The translations under genes and the position numbers were made by a program. A stretch of 64,000 nucleotides of DNA from Aureibaculum sp. 2308TA14-22 (GTDB lineage: Bacteria > Bacteroidota > Bacteroidia > Flavobacteriales > Flavobacteriaceae): NCBI RefSeq assembly GCF_040538665.1, contig NZ_JBEWXT010000001.1, forward strand, positions 496,001-560,000, read 5' to 3'. Below are positions 51,591 through 62,783 of the stretch, piece by piece (the first letter of the stretch is position 1; every line of letters starts with the position of its first letter). A model generated the notes under the pieces. That model did no database searches. It had not been told where the DNA came from and saw only the letters and a list, made by a program, of their open reading frames with translations.

Positions 51591-51831
51591 ACAGTTGTCT
51601 CAATTTATTGAAGACAATGACGAAGATTTTCTTGTTGAAACTATAGAAACTTTGGAAAATCTAACAGAAGTTCCTTCATTAAAAGATGAAGAGCTAGACG
51701 TAATTGGAGAATTAATTTCTAATATGTATGGTGCTTTAGAAGTCAATAAAATGATTAAAAACGGGACGCCAAAAAAGGAAGCATTAAATGCTTTTATGCA
51801 ACGGGTTATGGGATCTATCGATGCTAACTAG
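51571..51831 (+). CDS. Small acidic conserved protein (DUF6952-like)
   Basis: An 86-residue acidic, helix-rich protein (LPVIKQLSQFIEDNDEDFLV, ETLENLTEVPSLKDEELDVIGELIS, MYGALEVNKMIKNGTPKKEALNAFMQRVMG). Its start overlaps the thioredoxin gene end by 20 bases, so translation is coupled. The peroxiredoxin, thioredoxin-like and small-protein order recurs in Flavobacteriia as I recall it, and the label DUF6952 is from memory. Function unknown; possibly a partner of the thioredoxin-like protein. Confidence 0.7.
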   Translation: MKLPVIKQLSQFIEDNDEDFLVETIETLENLTEVPSLKDEELDVIGELISNMYGALEVNKMIKNGTPKKEALNAFMQRVMGSIDAN

Positions 51832-51856
51832 TATGGTAATGAAATACTAAGAATAA

Positions 51857-51891
51857 AAAAAGGCAGTTTAAAATTTTAAACTGCCTTTTTA
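51857..51891. terminator. Bidirectional terminator between the thioredoxin operon and katG
   Basis: AGGCAGTTTAAAA / TTTTAAACTGCCT is a perfect 26-base palindrome (51861-51886) flanked by an A run on the left and a T run on the right, so it can end both converging transcripts. Confidence 0.9.
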
Positions 51892-51910
51892 TTTAATTTA
51901 TTATGAATGA

Positions 51911-54133
<2,223 letters not shown>

Positions 54134-54293
54134 TTATCAATTCTATAAAGTTACTAATTACAAATTAATAAACACCTTTACCACATTTTAATAATTTATT
54201 TAATGATAGATAAAACTTATTTTAATTACAATAGATTAAGAAATTCTTATAAAGTAACGATTTAAAGCTATTTTTATAAGATTTTATGTAATT

Positions 54294-54986
54294 CTAATTA
54301 CCGTTGTAGTCTTCATTTGCCCACTTTATTGTTGGTTTAATCCAATCATCTAAGGGTTTAAATAAAAATCCGTGACCCATACCTGTATTTAATTCAACCT
54401 CTTTGAAGTTCTCAATCTTGCAAGTCGAGTTTTGTTTTCTCTCGATAGCAGAAACTCCGTAAGGGTCAGATTTTTCATATATGTTTAGTATACTTCCGCA
54501 GTAGTTTATTTCAGGAATATTTTCAATATCGATATCTCTAAAACTTGCAATAAACACAAAATTCAGTTTGGGATTATTGGCTAGAGTCGAAACATATTGA
54601 GCAATATATCCACCTTTTGATGTTCCAACAACTGTTATTTTGTTTGGTTTAATTCCAATGGAAGTCAAGCTGTCAATTTGATTAACAACTCCTTGAGCGT
54701 ATTCTCTAGCATTTACATTACCATTTCTTTTTTCGCTGATAACTTCAAAGCCATTTTTTTCAAATGCATTTATTATTTCTAAATATTCAGTCCGTCCAAA
54801 TTCTGGATGCACTTCATTAAGTTCGTGCTCTTCAATAAAACGATTGTGAAGAAAGAAAATAAACCGATGATTATTTTTGTTTCCGCACGCAAATAAATTA
54901 GAAAACAATAGAATTCCGATTAGTAAGTTTGTTTTTATTGATTTAAGATTTTTCTCTAATAGCGGCCAACAACTGTATAACTGCAT
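54294..54986 (-). CDS. Alpha/beta-hydrolase-like lipoprotein
   Basis: A 230-residue protein with a hydrophobic segment ending in a lipobox at Cys34 (LLFSNLFAC), then an alpha/beta hydrolase fold: the nucleophile elbow is VVGTSKGGY (G-x-S-x-G), followed by FVFIASFRD, a possible acid in YEKSDPYGVS, and the His of TGMGHGFLFKP. The only usable start, ATG 54986, lies in the loop of the palindrome at 54976-54996, so the first dozen residues (MQLYSCWPLLEK) are coded by repeat sequence. The n-region is unusually long as a result. It is probably an esterase of unknown substrate and looks like a late arrival between katG and yqgE. Confidence 0.7.
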   Translation of the reverse strand: MQLYSCWPLLEKNLKSIKTNLLIGILLFSNLFACGNKNNHRFIFFLHNRFIEEHELNEVHPEFGRTEYLEIINAFEKNGFEVISEKRNGNVNAREYAQGVVNQIDSLTSIGIKPNKITVVGTSKGGYIAQYVSTLANNPKLNFVFIASFRDIDIENIPEINYCGSILNIYEKSDPYGVSAIERKQNSTCKIENFKEVELNTGMGHGFLFKPLDDWIKPTIKWANEDYNGN

Positions 54987-55000
54987 TGCGGTTATATCCT
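54962..55000. repeat. Short palindromic element, second copy of type C
   Basis: TATAACTGC-ATT-GCGGTTATA (54976-54996) plus TCC matches the element at 30372-30395 with one base changed (giving a G-T pair). It overlaps the 5' end of the hydrolase gene, whose ATG is in the stem loop on the minus strand. Confidence 0.7.
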
Positions 55001-55013
55001 TAATAATTATATC

Positions 55014-55571
55014 TTAATTCAAACTCGGATTTTCTGGGGCATTTGCCCATAGTCTGTATTCACCACCAAATTTCATCAATTGGTCTTTCCAAAAAGACTG
55101 GTCAGAAATACCAAAAATATTTTGGTATTGGTTTTCAATAACTATCCACGATGTAGTTTCTAATTCACCTTGAAGTTGGTCTTTGCTCCAACCAGAATAA
55201 CCTAAAAAAAAGCGAATATCATCTTTTTCAAGATCATTGTTTGCCAATAGTTTCTGTACCGCATCAAAATCACCTCCCCAAAAAATACCATCAGCTATTT
55301 CAATGCTATCAGGAATTAAATGTGGTAAGCGATGCACAAAGTATAGATTTTCTTCAGAAACAGGGCCACCTTTGTATATGATAAGATCAGATTCAATTTC
55401 GGGCAACAGGTCGCCCAACACATAGGTTGAAGGTTTGTTGATTATAAAACCGATGGAACCTTCATCATTATGTTCAGATAGCAAAATTACAGACCTGTTG
55501 AATGAAGTGTCATTTAAAATGGAGGGTTCTGCAATTAGTAATTTGCCCTTAGTTAATTTTGTTTGTTCCAT
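55014..55571 (-). CDS. YqgE/AlgH family protein
   Basis: A 185-residue YqgE/AlgH protein: KGKLLIAEPSILNDTSFNRSVILLSEHNDEGSIGFIINKP-type N-terminus (seen at about 8-48), IYKGGPVSEENLYFVHRL, and RFFLGYSGWSKDQLQGEL in the C-terminal half are the family's hallmarks. In Pseudomonas AlgH was tied to alginate regulation, but the molecular role is unresolved. It stands about 110 bases downstream of the HU gene on the same strand. Confidence 0.9.
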   Translation of the reverse strand: MEQTKLTKGKLLIAEPSILNDTSFNRSVILLSEHNDEGSIGFIINKPSTYVLGDLLPEIESDLIIYKGGPVSEENLYFVHRLPHLIPDSIEIADGIFWGGDFDAVQKLLANNDLEKDDIRFFLGYSGWSKDQLQGELETTSWIVIENQYQNIFGISDQSFWKDQLMKFGGEYRLWANAPENPSLN

Positions 55572-55626
55572 AAGTTATTTAATTACTCAATAAATATAGT
55601 AATTTTTATTAGAAATTGACCAAACA

Positions 55627-55658
55627 AAAAAACTCTCATTTTTCAATGAGAGTTTTTA
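55627..55658 (-). terminator. Terminator of the HU gene
   Basis: aactctcatt / aatgagagtt (10 bp, 4-base loop) flanked by A and T runs on both sides, 23 bases beyond the HU stop codon. Confidence 0.85.
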
Positions 55659-55680
55659 AAAATTTTAAGCTAATTTAAAA

Positions 55681-55953
55681 TTAGTTTACAGAATTTTTTA
55701 ATTCAGCACCTGGCTTAAATTTCACTACATTTTTAGCAGCAATTTTGATAGTTTTTCCAGTTTGAGGATTTCTTCCGTCTCTAGCAGCTCTTTTAGAAAC
55801 TGACCAAGAACCAAAACCTACTAAAGAAACTCTTCCACCTTTCTTTAATGTTTTTTCAACATTGCCCATAACAGAGTCTAATGCTTTTTTTGCAGCTGCT
55901 TTAGAAATTCCTGCATCTGCAGCCATAGATTCTACTAATTCTGATTTGTTCAT
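55681..55953 (-). CDS. hup: HU-family DNA-binding protein
   Basis: A 90-residue HU protein with the standard fold: MNKSELVESMAADAGISKAAAKKALDSV in the N-terminal helices, VSLVGFGSWSVSKRAARDGRNPQTGKTI (about 43-70) forming the DNA-clasping arm with the conserved GRNPQTG tip, and KFKPGAELKNSVN at the end. It compacts and bends DNA. It is a separate unit with its own consensus promoter and terminator. Confidence 0.96.
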   Translation of the reverse strand: MNKSELVESMAADAGISKAAAKKALDSVMGNVEKTLKKGGRVSLVGFGSWSVSKRAARDGRNPQTGKTIKIAAKNVVKFKPGAELKNSVN

Positions 55954-56004
55954 AATTTTTAAATTTAAAATTGATTAATATTTATTTGCTTGTTTAAAGC
56001 TGAA

Positions 56005-56034
56005 CAAATATAGATTTTATAAGGCTTAACGCAA
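56005..56034 (-). promoter_or_regulatory. Consensus promoter of the HU gene
   Basis: On the minus strand TTG (56034-56032), a 19-base spacer, then TATATTTG (56012-56005), a perfect match to the Bacteroidota TTG-N19-TAnnTTTG promoter, about 50 bases upstream of the HU ATG. Confidence 0.8.
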
Positions 56035-56182
56035 GTTTTAGCACTTAAAATGTGCATTTTTGTTGATAAAATGGGTGCAATTGTTAATAACCAAGGTTTT
56101 TTTACCTTTAAAATTTGTATAAAGCCAATGAATATGGGCGTTCCTGTTAAATATTTGTTAATCTATACTTATATACACAATA

Positions 56183-57136
56183 TTAGTTGACATAGGCTTT
56201 TTTGTCAATTTTATATCCGTTTAACAAATCTCCAATTTTCATTTTGCGTTTGCCTGGTAATTGTAATTCTTCAATTACAATATATCCATTAATCACAGCT
56301 ATTTTTAAATCAGCTTTACCTACTATTAATTTTCCAATAGCATATTGGTGGTGTTCTTTTTCTTTTTTAACATTATAAATTTTCATTTCTACCGATTCGC
56401 CATTATTATGTAAAACTGTCCAAGCCCCAGGATATGGATTTAATCCTCTAATCATATTGTAAATGTCATCTATAGATTGGTTCCAATCTATCTGGCAAGT
56501 TTCTTTAAAAATTTTTGGAGCATCTTTCAATTGATTGTCTTCAAGTAAATCTTGTTTTGTAGTTTCTGCTTTTCCTTTTTCAATTAAAGCTACGGTTTTA
56601 ATTACCAAAGTACTTCCAAGCTCCATTAGTTTATCATGTAGTGTTCCAGCAGTATCATTTTCATCGATGGAGATTTCCTCCTTTAATATAATAGCACCAG
56701 TATCAATTTTTTCATCAATAAAGAAAGTGGTAACACCAGTTTTGGTTTCACCATTAATAATAGCCCAATTAATAGGTGCAGCACCTCTATAGTTGGGCAG
56801 TAAAGAAGCATGTAAATTAAAAGTACCCAATTGGGGCATTTTCCATACCACTTTTGGTAACATTCTAAAAGCTACAACGATTTGCAAATTGGCTTTGAGC
56901 TCTCTTAACTCAGCTAAAAATGATTCACTTTTTAGATTAGTAGGTTGCAAAATAGGCAGACTTTGTGCTAAAGCATATTTTTTTACAGCCGATTGATTTA
57001 ATTTTCTCCCTCTCCCTGATGGTCTATCAGGAGCAGTTATAACCCCAACCACATTATAATTATTTTCAATTAAAGCTTTTAATACACCTACAGCAAAATC
57101 TGGCGTACCCATAAACACTATGCTAACATCGTTCAT
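56183..57136 (-). CDS. fmt: Methionyl-tRNA formyltransferase
   Basis: A 317-residue enzyme that formylates initiator Met-tRNA. It has VFMGTPDFAVGVL at the N-terminus, the RPSGRGRKL loop, the catalytic FNLHASLLPNYRGAAP (His109) and KIDTGAIILKEEI with the catalytic Asp, followed by the OB-like C-terminal domain. Its ATG overlaps the recQ stop (ATGA), so it is translated with the recQ/AAA operon. Confidence 0.95.
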   Translation of the reverse strand: MNDVSIVFMGTPDFAVGVLKALIENNYNVVGVITAPDRPSGRGRKLNQSAVKKYALAQSLPILQPTNLKSESFLAELRELKANLQIVVAFRMLPKVVWKMPQLGTFNLHASLLPNYRGAAPINWAIINGETKTGVTTFFIDEKIDTGAIILKEEISIDENDTAGTLHDKLMELGSTLVIKTVALIEKGKAETTKQDLLEDNQLKDAPKIFKETCQIDWNQSIDDIYNMIRGLNPYPGAWTVLHNNGESVEMKIYNVKKEKEHHQYAIGKLIVGKADLKIAVINGYIVIEELQLPGKRKMKIGDLLNGYKIDKKAYVN

Positions 57137-59022
57137 TTTCTTTCTAATTTATTTTGCGAATTTAAATTTATTTTATCAGTATTCAATAGGTTTTGTAGGG
57201 TCTTTAACAAGGTTGAGGAAGGTATGTTTAATTGAGAAGCTATTTCTTTGCTAGACAATTGCTTGTTTTTCTCTAATAGATCTAAAATTTGATTTGATAG
57301 ACCGGAATGGGTTGCGAAACTGTTATTTGAAGACAAACAAATATCACATATTCCACAATTTTGAGTTAATTTTTCATCAAAATAATCAAGTAGTAATTTA
57401 CTTCTGCAAACAGAATTGTTAGTTGCATAATTTATTATCGAATCAACTTTTTCTAATTTTACACTATTATATTGTTTGATATCCTTAGCAATACTATTGA
57501 TAGTTCTGTCGTCTTCTCTGGGTACTAAAAATTGTAGTTGACTTGTATTTTTATTGTTTTTATAACTGAGCAGGCCATCTTTTTCAAGTTTAATCATTAA
57601 GCTTTTAACTTTTGGAGGTTTAGTATTTAGTTTTTGTGCTAAAAGAGATTCATTAATTTTTATAAAATGATCAAAAATACCTCCATGGGTTCTCAAAATT
57701 ATTTTGATGAGGTCATTATTAGTTCTTTCGGCATAATCTAACACTTTATCTGGTGGCATTGTAAATTTTAGTGCAGATTGTTTGTTAAAACCTTCACTAA
57801 ATAATAGAATCTGCTCTCGTTCTAACAACTTTAGGGTATTGTATGTTTTTAGGATGTTGGTTTTATAGGTATTGCAAAAAGTGGCCAAGTCAAATTCAAA
57901 TAATTGTTCTGACTTTTCGCCATAGGATATGTAAAAATATTGATTTAGATTCTTATATATTTCTTTAGCAAAATCAACCGTTACAACGCCCTTTTCAAAT
58001 TGTTTTTTTAGGTTGTTGATTGTATGGTTATTTGCAAAAATGATTGAACTTGCTTTGTTTCCATCTCTTCCAGCTCTACCGGCTTCTTGCATGTAATTTT
58101 CCAAACTAAAAGGAATGTCAATATGAACAATAAGCTCAACATTATCTTTATCTATTCCCATACCAAATGCATTAGTAGCAACTATTATGGGTGTTTTTTC
58201 TTCCATCCAATTAAAAAAAGAGCGTTGTTTTTCTTCATTGGATAATCCCGCATGATAATATGAACTTTTAAAATTATTTTTGTTCAAATAATTGCTGATT
58301 TCTTGCACTCTTCGTCTGCTATTAACATAGATAATAGCTGTGTTTTTAATAGCGTTAAGCTGTTTTTTAAGCTCAAAATAAACATCTTCATGCCTAGAAA
58401 TAATAAGGGAAAGATTTTTCCTAACCAAAGATTTTTTAAAAACGACAGCATCTTGTATTTGCAGATTTTGCATCATGTCTTCTAAAACACGATTTGTTGC
58501 CGTAGCGGTTAAGGCTAATATCGGAGCTTTAATGCCCAACTCCTTTAATATCGGAATTTTTAAGTAAGCTGGCCTAAAATCATGACCCCATTCCGAAATG
58601 CAATGAGCCTCATCAACGGCAATTAAATTTATATCTAATTGTTTTAATTTTTGCTGAATAAATTCTGATTGTAATTTTTCAGGAGATAGATATAAAAACT
58701 TATAATTACCAAACTGTAAATTATCAAAAGCCTGAATTGCTTGTTCTTGATTTAAATTTGATGTTATGGCGACCGATTTTATTCCTTTTTCTTTTAGGTT
58801 GCTTACCTGATCGTTCATTAATGCAATAAGAGGCGAAACAACTAAACAAACGCCTTTTTTTAATAAGCTTGGTACCTGATAGCAAATAGATTTTCCTCCG
58901 CCCGTGGGTAAAATAGCAACTGTGTTTTTACCTGCTTTTATACTATTGATAATCTGTTCTTGAGAAGCTCTAAAATCAAAATATCCCCAATACTTTTTTA
59001 AAATAGATTTGGCAGTATCCAT
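57133..59022 (-). CDS. recQ: RecQ-family ATP-dependent DNA helicase
   Basis: A 629-residue superfamily 2 helicase. Walker A is PTGGGKS (39-45), the DEAH box is at 137-140 followed by CISEWGHDFRPAY, the arginine-finger motif VI is QEAGRAGRDG, and the zinc-binding region carries Cys residues in NSVCRSKL and NCGICDIC. After the winged-helix region the chain ends in a short helix-turn-helix-like tail (SSKEIASQLNIPSSTLLKTL) and no HRDC domain is evident, so it is a short RecQ. It overlaps fmt (ATGA) and shares one base with the upstream ATPase gene. Confidence 0.93.
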   Translation of the reverse strand: MDTAKSILKKYWGYFDFRASQEQIINSIKAGKNTVAILPTGGGKSICYQVPSLLKKGVCLVVSPLIALMNDQVSNLKEKGIKSVAITSNLNQEQAIQAFDNLQFGNYKFLYLSPEKLQSEFIQQKLKQLDINLIAVDEAHCISEWGHDFRPAYLKIPILKELGIKAPILALTATATNRVLEDMMQNLQIQDAVVFKKSLVRKNLSLIISRHEDVYFELKKQLNAIKNTAIIYVNSRRRVQEISNYLNKNNFKSSYYHAGLSNEEKQRSFFNWMEEKTPIIVATNAFGMGIDKDNVELIVHIDIPFSLENYMQEAGRAGRDGNKASSIIFANNHTINNLKKQFEKGVVTVDFAKEIYKNLNQYFYISYGEKSEQLFEFDLATFCNTYKTNILKTYNTLKLLEREQILLFSEGFNKQSALKFTMPPDKVLDYAERTNNDLIKIILRTHGGIFDHFIKINESLLAQKLNTKPPKVKSLMIKLEKDGLLSYKNNKNTSQLQFLVPREDDRTINSIAKDIKQYNSVKLEKVDSIINYATNNSVCRSKLLLDYFDEKLTQNCGICDICLSSNNSFATHSGLSNQILDLLEKNKQLSSKEIASQLNIPSSTLLKTLQNLLNTDKINLNSQNKLERK

Positions 59023-59582
59023 TAGTTGTTTTCTATATTTTTGATAATAAAATCAATCCTAAAATTAATTTCGCCAACGGGTACTTCTAAAGGCTTATAA
59101 CCCAATTCGGTATAAGCATTTTTTAAATGCTGATGCAATTCAACGGCCATATCAAAACTTTCGTAACGTTCGTTATCGGTTGTATAAATTTCTTTCCATG
59201 GCGGTAGTATAAAAACACCGTCATATGTATACGTTGCACTTTTTTGGAGGTAGATGTTTGGATATTCGGTATTTGTGTGATTCATGTAGGCATGAATATC
59301 AGGAATTCCTCTATCAAAAAAGGCAAAGTTTGTATCTAAAGCTGATGCCTCCAAAAATTGTTTTTCTCTACGTTCCAACAACATTTCACTAAACAGTAAC
59401 GGGTCTTTTAAAAACAAGTATTCTATTCCGTTAGCTCTTGCTTCTAAAGTTATTTGCCTTGAAATTTCAGGTATACAAGTAAAATTTCTATGCTCTAATT
59501 CTTTTATTAAAGTCGTTTTTCCAGTGCCCGGCCCTCCAGTGATTACAATTTTTTTTGGAGATTTATTTTGATTACCTTCCAT
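59022..59582 (-). CDS. AAA_28-type P-loop ATPase/kinase
   Basis: A 186-residue protein with Walker A GGPGTGKTT (16-24) and the AAA_28 (NadR C-terminal/Ttd14-like) pattern: CIPEISRQITLEARANG, LERREKQFLEA, FFDRGIPDIHAYM and VFILPPWKEIYTTDNERYES. Such proteins are small nucleotide-binding kinases or GTP/ATP-binding regulators of uncertain substrate. Its stop codon overlaps the recQ start, so it leads the operon with recQ and fmt. It is divergent from the DUF493 gene. Confidence 0.82.
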   Translation of the reverse strand: MEGNQNKSPKKIVITGGPGTGKTTLIKELEHRNFTCIPEISRQITLEARANGIEYLFLKDPLLFSEMLLERREKQFLEASALDTNFAFFDRGIPDIHAYMNHTNTEYPNIYLQKSATYTYDGVFILPPWKEIYTTDNERYESFDMAVELHQHLKNAYTELGYKPLEVPVGEINFRIDFIIKNIENN

Positions 59583-59677
59583 ATAACAAAGAAACTAAAT
59601 ATTATCTGTATTTTTGTCAGCTAACCGTCATTTTTCTAAATTGGTATATTAATTGTTTTATAAGTTTAAAAAAAATA

Positions 59678-59959
59678 ATGAGCGAACAAATTGAATTTTA
59701 TAAAAAATTAAAACTTAGTTTAGAAGAAACTACTGAATTTCCAACAAAATATATGTTCAAGTTTATTATTCCTACTGATGACAGTAAGGTGTTACAAATA
59801 GAAAATATATTTAATTACACTGGAGCCGTAATTGATAAGAAATCTTCAAAAACAGGTAAGTACATAAGTTTGACTGTTTTAGTGCAAATGGCTGATGCTG
59901 ATTCAATTATTGTTAAATACAAAGAAGTTTCTAAAGTTGAAGGTGTTATTTCTTTGTGA
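59678..59959 (+). CDS. DUF493 (YbeD-like) protein
   Basis: A 93-residue cytoplasmic protein of the DUF493/YbeD family: FYKKLKLSLEETTEFPTKYMFKFIIP, then SSKTGKYISLTVLVQMADADSI and KYKEVSKVEGVISL, the ferredoxin-like ACT-type fold of the family. The start is ATG 59678 (MSEQIEFYKK); an upstream ATG at 59555 would add a hydrophobic, unconserved leader reaching over the divergent ATPase gene. Function unknown in the family. Confidence 0.88.
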   Translation: MSEQIEFYKKLKLSLEETTEFPTKYMFKFIIPTDDSKVLQIENIFNYTGAVIDKKSSKTGKYISLTVLVQMADADSIIVKYKEVSKVEGVISL

Positions 59960-60042
59960 TATTTTTAACAGGATTATAGAGAAATATAAAATATTTTTGG
60001 GCGTTCTAAAAAATGATCAAAATACACAATAGCACACTTTTT

Positions 60043-61941
60043 ATGAATTTTAAGAACTTGTTGATTTGTCTATTCCTAGTAAACTTCATTTATATAGGTG
60101 CACAAACCAAAAAAGATATACTATTTACCGTTGCTGAACAACCCGTTTACAAGGGGGAGTTTATGCGGGTTTTTAACAAAAACAGAGATATTGTTGCAGA
60201 AGAACATAAAAAATCTGTTGAGGAGTATTTGGAACTGTACATAAACTATAAGCTAAAATTAAAACAGGCTTATGATCTTAAATATGATACTATTTCGTCA
60301 TTTAAAAATGAATTGAATTCATATAGAGAGCAGTTGGTTATTCCTTTTTTAACCGATAGTAAAATTACAGAAGCATTGGTGCAAGAGGCATTTAACAGGA
60401 GTAAGTTGGAAGTAAATGCCAATCATATTTTAGTAGGGGTTCCAGTAAAAGCATCTCCAGCTGATACGTTAAAAGCGTATAAAAAAATAATTGAAGCAAG
60501 AATGAAGGTTTTGAACGGGCAACCTTTCGAAGAAGTTGCCAAACAATATTCTGAAGATCCATCAGCTCAACAGAATGGAGGTAATTTAGGGTATTTTACA
60601 GTTTTTGATATGGTTTATGACTTTGAAAATGCTGCTTACAATACCAAAATTGGTAAAGTGTCAATGCCGTTTAGAACGCAATTTGGTTATCATATAGTAA
60701 AAGTTAATGATAAAAAAGAAGCACAAGGTGAAGTAGAAGTTGCTCATATAATGATAAAAGAAAATCCAACTGATTCATTGTACGCAAAGACTAAAATTGA
60801 AGAAGTTTATGCGAAAGTAACACAAGGAAGCCCCTTTCACTTTATGGCCAATTTGCATTCAGATGATAAAACCTCTGCATTAAATGGTGGTGCTTTGCCA
60901 AAGTTTAATGCTAATAGAATGATAAAACCGTTCTCTGATGTAGCTTTTTCCTTAAAAGAAGTAGATGATATTTCTAAACCTTTTAAGACCAATTACGGTT
61001 GGCATATTGTAAAATTATTAAAAAAACATCCTATAACCGATTTGGAAAGTAGGAGAGAAGAACTGGTTCAAAAAATTGAAAAAAATGAACGTTCAAAAAG
61101 AGCAGGTAAGTCTGTTGTAAATAAGTTAATGAACAAATATGCTATTGATATAGATCAGAATTTAAAGAATATATTTTTAAAAAATGATACAGTTCAGCTC
61201 AATAAAAATTTAGATAATACAATTTTTACGATTAATGAAGAAAAAACGAGTTTATCTGATTTAGTTGAATACAGTAAAGGTAAAACCAATAGCCAAACAG
61301 TTATTTTTAATAATTTTTTAGAAACTAAGGTGCTGGATTATTTTAAAGCTAATTTGGATAAAACAGACACTGAATTTGCTTTTACCATGCAAGAGTATAA
61401 AGATGGCTTATTGCTTTTTGATTTGTTACAAGATAAAGTTTGGAAAAAGGCTGAAAGCGACACTATTGCCTTAAAAGTATATTTCAATAAAAATTCTGAT
61501 AAATATATATTGAAAAAAAGAGGCAATGTTATAATAGCATCTTGCACACAAAAAGAGAAAGCTGAATTGGTAAAAGCGATGCTAAAAGAAAACAAAAGTA
61601 TTGAAGAAATAAAAACTGCTGTAAATGAAGATCCTATTATCCATGTAATATTTACTAAAGGAGTTTTGGAAGAAAATCACAAAAAGTTTCCAAAAGAATT
61701 TGTTTTAAATAAAATAGGTGTTTCTAATGTATTTGAAAAAGGTACTAATAATTTTGTAGTTATTAAAACTATAAAAATAGTACCACCGGAACCTATGGAA
61801 TTTAAAAAAGCACGTGGTATGGTAATCAACGATTTTCAAGAACAACTAGAAAAAGATTGGATAGCAGATTTAAAAAATCAATACTCAGTTAATATCAATA
61901 AAAAGCTATTGAAGAAAATAATTAAAGAAAATCAGAATTAA
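60043..61941 (+). CDS. Periplasmic peptidyl-prolyl isomerase with two PpiC domains
   Basis: A 632-residue parvulin-type foldase/chaperone with a signal peptide (NLLICLFLVNFIYIGAQ). After an N-terminal helical SurA-like part (to about 110), two parvulin domains follow: the first around residues 118-222 (EVNANHILVGVPVKA, QYSEDPSAQQNGGNLGYFTVFDMVYDFE, TQFGYHIVKV) and the second around 228-325 (EVAHIMIKENPTDS, NGGALPKFNANRMIKPF, NYGWHIVKLL). The long C-terminal region is of no known fold. I prefer ATG 60043; ATG 60013 would add 10 residues. It starts a run of three PPIase genes (1-base gap to the next). Confidence 0.88.
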   Translation: MNFKNLLICLFLVNFIYIGAQTKKDILFTVAEQPVYKGEFMRVFNKNRDIVAEEHKKSVEEYLELYINYKLKLKQAYDLKYDTISSFKNELNSYREQLVIPFLTDSKITEALVQEAFNRSKLEVNANHILVGVPVKASPADTLKAYKKIIEARMKVLNGQPFEEVAKQYSEDPSAQQNGGNLGYFTVFDMVYDFENAAYNTKIGKVSMPFRTQFGYHIVKVNDKKEAQGEVEVAHIMIKENPTDSLYAKTKIEEVYAKVTQGSPFHFMANLHSDDKTSALNGGALPKFNANRMIKPFSDVAFSLKEVDDISKPFKTNYGWHIVKLLKKHPITDLESRREELVQKIEKNERSKRAGKSVVNKLMNKYAIDIDQNLKNIFLKNDTVQLNKNLDNTIFTINEEKTSLSDLVEYSKGKTNSQTVIFNNFLETKVLDYFKANLDKTDTEFAFTMQEYKDGLLLFDLLQDKVWKKAESDTIALKVYFNKNSDKYILKKRGNVIIASCTQKEKAELVKAMLKENKSIEEIKTAVNEDPIIHVIFTKGVLEENHKKFPKEFVLNKIGVSNVFEKGTNNFVVIKTIKIVPPEPMEFKKARGMVINDFQEQLEKDWIADLKNQYSVNINKKLLKKIIKENQN

Positions 61942-61942
61942 T

Positions 61943-62782
61943 TTGCGTAATGTATTCACATATATTATACTAATTTTCGTCATTTTTTCATGCAAACGGG
62001 CGGAAGATGAAGGTAAGCCTATTGCTAAAGTTTATGAAGCGTTTTTATACGAAAAAGATATTGAAGAAATATTACCTGAAAATATTTCAAAAGAAGATAG
62101 TATAATCTTCACTAAAAATTATATTAATAAATGGGCTAAAGAGCAATTGTTGGTTCAAAAAGCTAAAATTAATCTGCAAGAAGAAAAGGAGGAAATTAAT
62201 GCATTGATAAATCAGTATCATCAAGATTTATTGATAAATAAATATAAGGAAGCTGTTGTAAAGCAAGAATTAGATACTTTAGTGACAACAGCCGATATCG
62301 AAAATTTTTATGAAGAAAATAAACAGATTTTCAAATTAAATGAAGAATTAATCAAATTCAGATATATTTATTTTGATAATGATATTAACAACGCCAAGGA
62401 ATTTATTTCTTTGTTTAGAGAAAATGATTATGCTTCTGATAATGCCATTATGAAGCAGGAATTACAATTAAAATCACATAACTTAAACGATTCCATTTGG
62501 ATAAAGTATGATGATGTATTAAAGAATGCATCCTTTTTAAAAAATCATAACAAGAATGATTTTTTGCAAAAAAGTAAATTTATACATAAAGAAGATTCAG
62601 CGGGTGTTTACCTAGTTAAAATTAAAGATGTATTATTGCGGAACGATACGGCTCCTATGAGCTATGCAATGCCTACTATAAAACAAATGATTTTACACAA
62701 GCGAAAGCTTGAATTATTAAAGAAAATTGAAGAAACATTAACCGAAGATGCTATTAAAAATAAAGACTTTCAAATTTATTAA
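61943..62782 (+). CDS. SurA/PpiD-like lipoprotein, parvulin core degenerate
   Basis: A 279-residue lipoprotein (Cys17 in VIFSC) that begins at TTG 61943, one base after the previous stop. Its N-terminal helical part (LYEKDIEEILPENISKEDS, INKWAKEQLLVQKAKINLQEEK) is like the chaperone domain of SurA/PpiD, but the middle lacks an obvious parvulin catalytic pattern. It is probably a holdase-type chaperone of the outer membrane pathway. The next gene starts one base after its stop, so the three are translationally linked. Confidence 0.8.
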   Translation: MRNVFTYIILIFVIFSCKRAEDEGKPIAKVYEAFLYEKDIEEILPENISKEDSIIFTKNYINKWAKEQLLVQKAKINLQEEKEEINALINQYHQDLLINKYKEAVVKQELDTLVTTADIENFYEENKQIFKLNEELIKFRYIYFDNDINNAKEFISLFRENDYASDNAIMKQELQLKSHNLNDSIWIKYDDVLKNASFLKNHNKNDFLQKSKFIHKEDSAGVYLVKIKDVLLRNDTAPMSYAMPTIKQMILHKRKLELLKKIEETLTEDAIKNKDFQIY

Positions 62783-62783
62783 G

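Noticed and set aside
59555-59677. N-terminal extension of the DUF493 protein
   Set aside because: Hydrophobic and unconserved, overlapping the divergent ATPase gene; the family start is ATG 59678.
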